Source of the DNA: UBA6176 sp041688515
GTDB lineage: Bacteria; Verrucomicrobiota; Verrucomicrobiia; Limisphaerales; UBA9464
Assembly (NCBI GenBank): GCA_041688515.1
Contig: JBDNHZ010000425.1
Coordinates: 1 to 15,561 of the forward strand
Direction: 5' to 3'
DNA: 15,561 nucleotides
In this document: positions 15,344 through 15,561 of the stretch, one piece after another
Numbering within the stretch: position 1 is the stretch's first letter
Layout: every line of letters starts with the position of its first letter
Translations under genes and position numbers: made by a program
Notes under the pieces: generated by a model
Told to the model about the DNA's origin: nothing
Databases searched by the model: none
The model's input: the letters and a program-made list of their open reading frames with translations, nothing else

Positions 15344-15561
15344 GTAGCTGCCGACGTGAGGAGGCGGATGTCCGCGTGCTTCGCCTCGTCTGGGTCCGCC
15401 TCGTGACCTCGGCAGCTACCCCTCGGGCCGTTCGTAGCTGCCGACGTGAGGAGGCGGACGTAGCTGCCGACGTGAGGAGGCGGATGTCCGCGTGCTTCGC
15501 CTCGTCTGGGTCCGCCTCGTGACCTCGGCAGCTACCCCTCGGGCCGTTCGTAGCTGCCGAC
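15344..15561. repeat. Tandem array of inverted-arm repeats (right copy), open at window edge
   Basis: A 25-bp arm A (GTAGCTGCCGACGTGAGGAG + GCGGA) occurs at 15344-15368, 15434-15458 and 15460-15484, and begins again at 15550. Arm B, which pairs with A at 22 of 25 positions, is at 15395-15419 and 15511-15535. The order is A, 26-bp spacer, B, 14-bp linker, A, one base, then the same block again, giving a 116-bp higher unit. Each A-spacer-B could fold into a long hairpin. The A arm and the left-array palindrome arm share GTAGNNGNCGACGTNAGGAG, and the B side shares GCCTCGTGACCTCG with array unit 3, so this is the same family in a diverged form. Confidence 0.93.

Overview
The window looks like a high-GC chromosome segment from a Verrucomicrobiota-type bacterium. 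This is inferred from gene content, not from a marker gene. The clues are a PEP-CTERM protein, a giant surface protein whose C-terminus has the 'Y.IE.T.D...W...FYRA' ending common in secreted verrucomicrobial proteins, a carbohydrate esterase of the CE15 type, a Tat-type lipoprotein, and dense non-coding palindromic repeats. Hand counts give about 70% G+C in the helicase gene (10441-10740: 209/300), 61% in part of the giant gene (6301-6600: 184/300) and 54% in one inserted module (5161-5460: 163/300).

Layout. Positions 1-329 are three full tandem units plus the start of a fourth unit of a ~104-bp repeat, followed by a rho-independent terminator (357-387) that closes a minus-strand pair. That pair is a 2611-aa modular surface protein (1207-9042) followed 30 bp later by a 251-aa PEP-CTERM protein (421-1176). 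Positions 9043-9512 are a non-coding divergent region holding a possible operator, an imperfect palindrome and a run of small hairpins. On the plus strand come an Lhr-type DNA helicase (9513-12290), a Nudix hydrolase 37 bp later (12328-12792), a second copy of the left-end repeat inside a 17-bp perfect inverted repeat (12809-12967), and a secreted CE15-like esterase (13105-14367). A convergent gene (14398-15183, minus) encodes a Tat/lipobox-bearing endonuclease/exonuclease/phosphatase-family protein. Positions 15344-15561 are another repeat array that runs off the window edge.

How things fit together. The minus-strand pair looks like a cell-surface or extracellular-matrix unit: a long extended protein with about ten calcium-motif Ig-like modules, then a small exosortase-sorted protein. 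The helicase and Nudix genes may form a small nucleic-acid or nucleotide maintenance pair. The esterase is probably a stand-alone polysaccharide-degrading enzyme. The most unusual features are the repeats: the left, middle and right arrays, although different at first sight, share one conserved core and appear to be a single diverged palindromic repeat family occupying three separate intergenic spaces within 15.5 kb.
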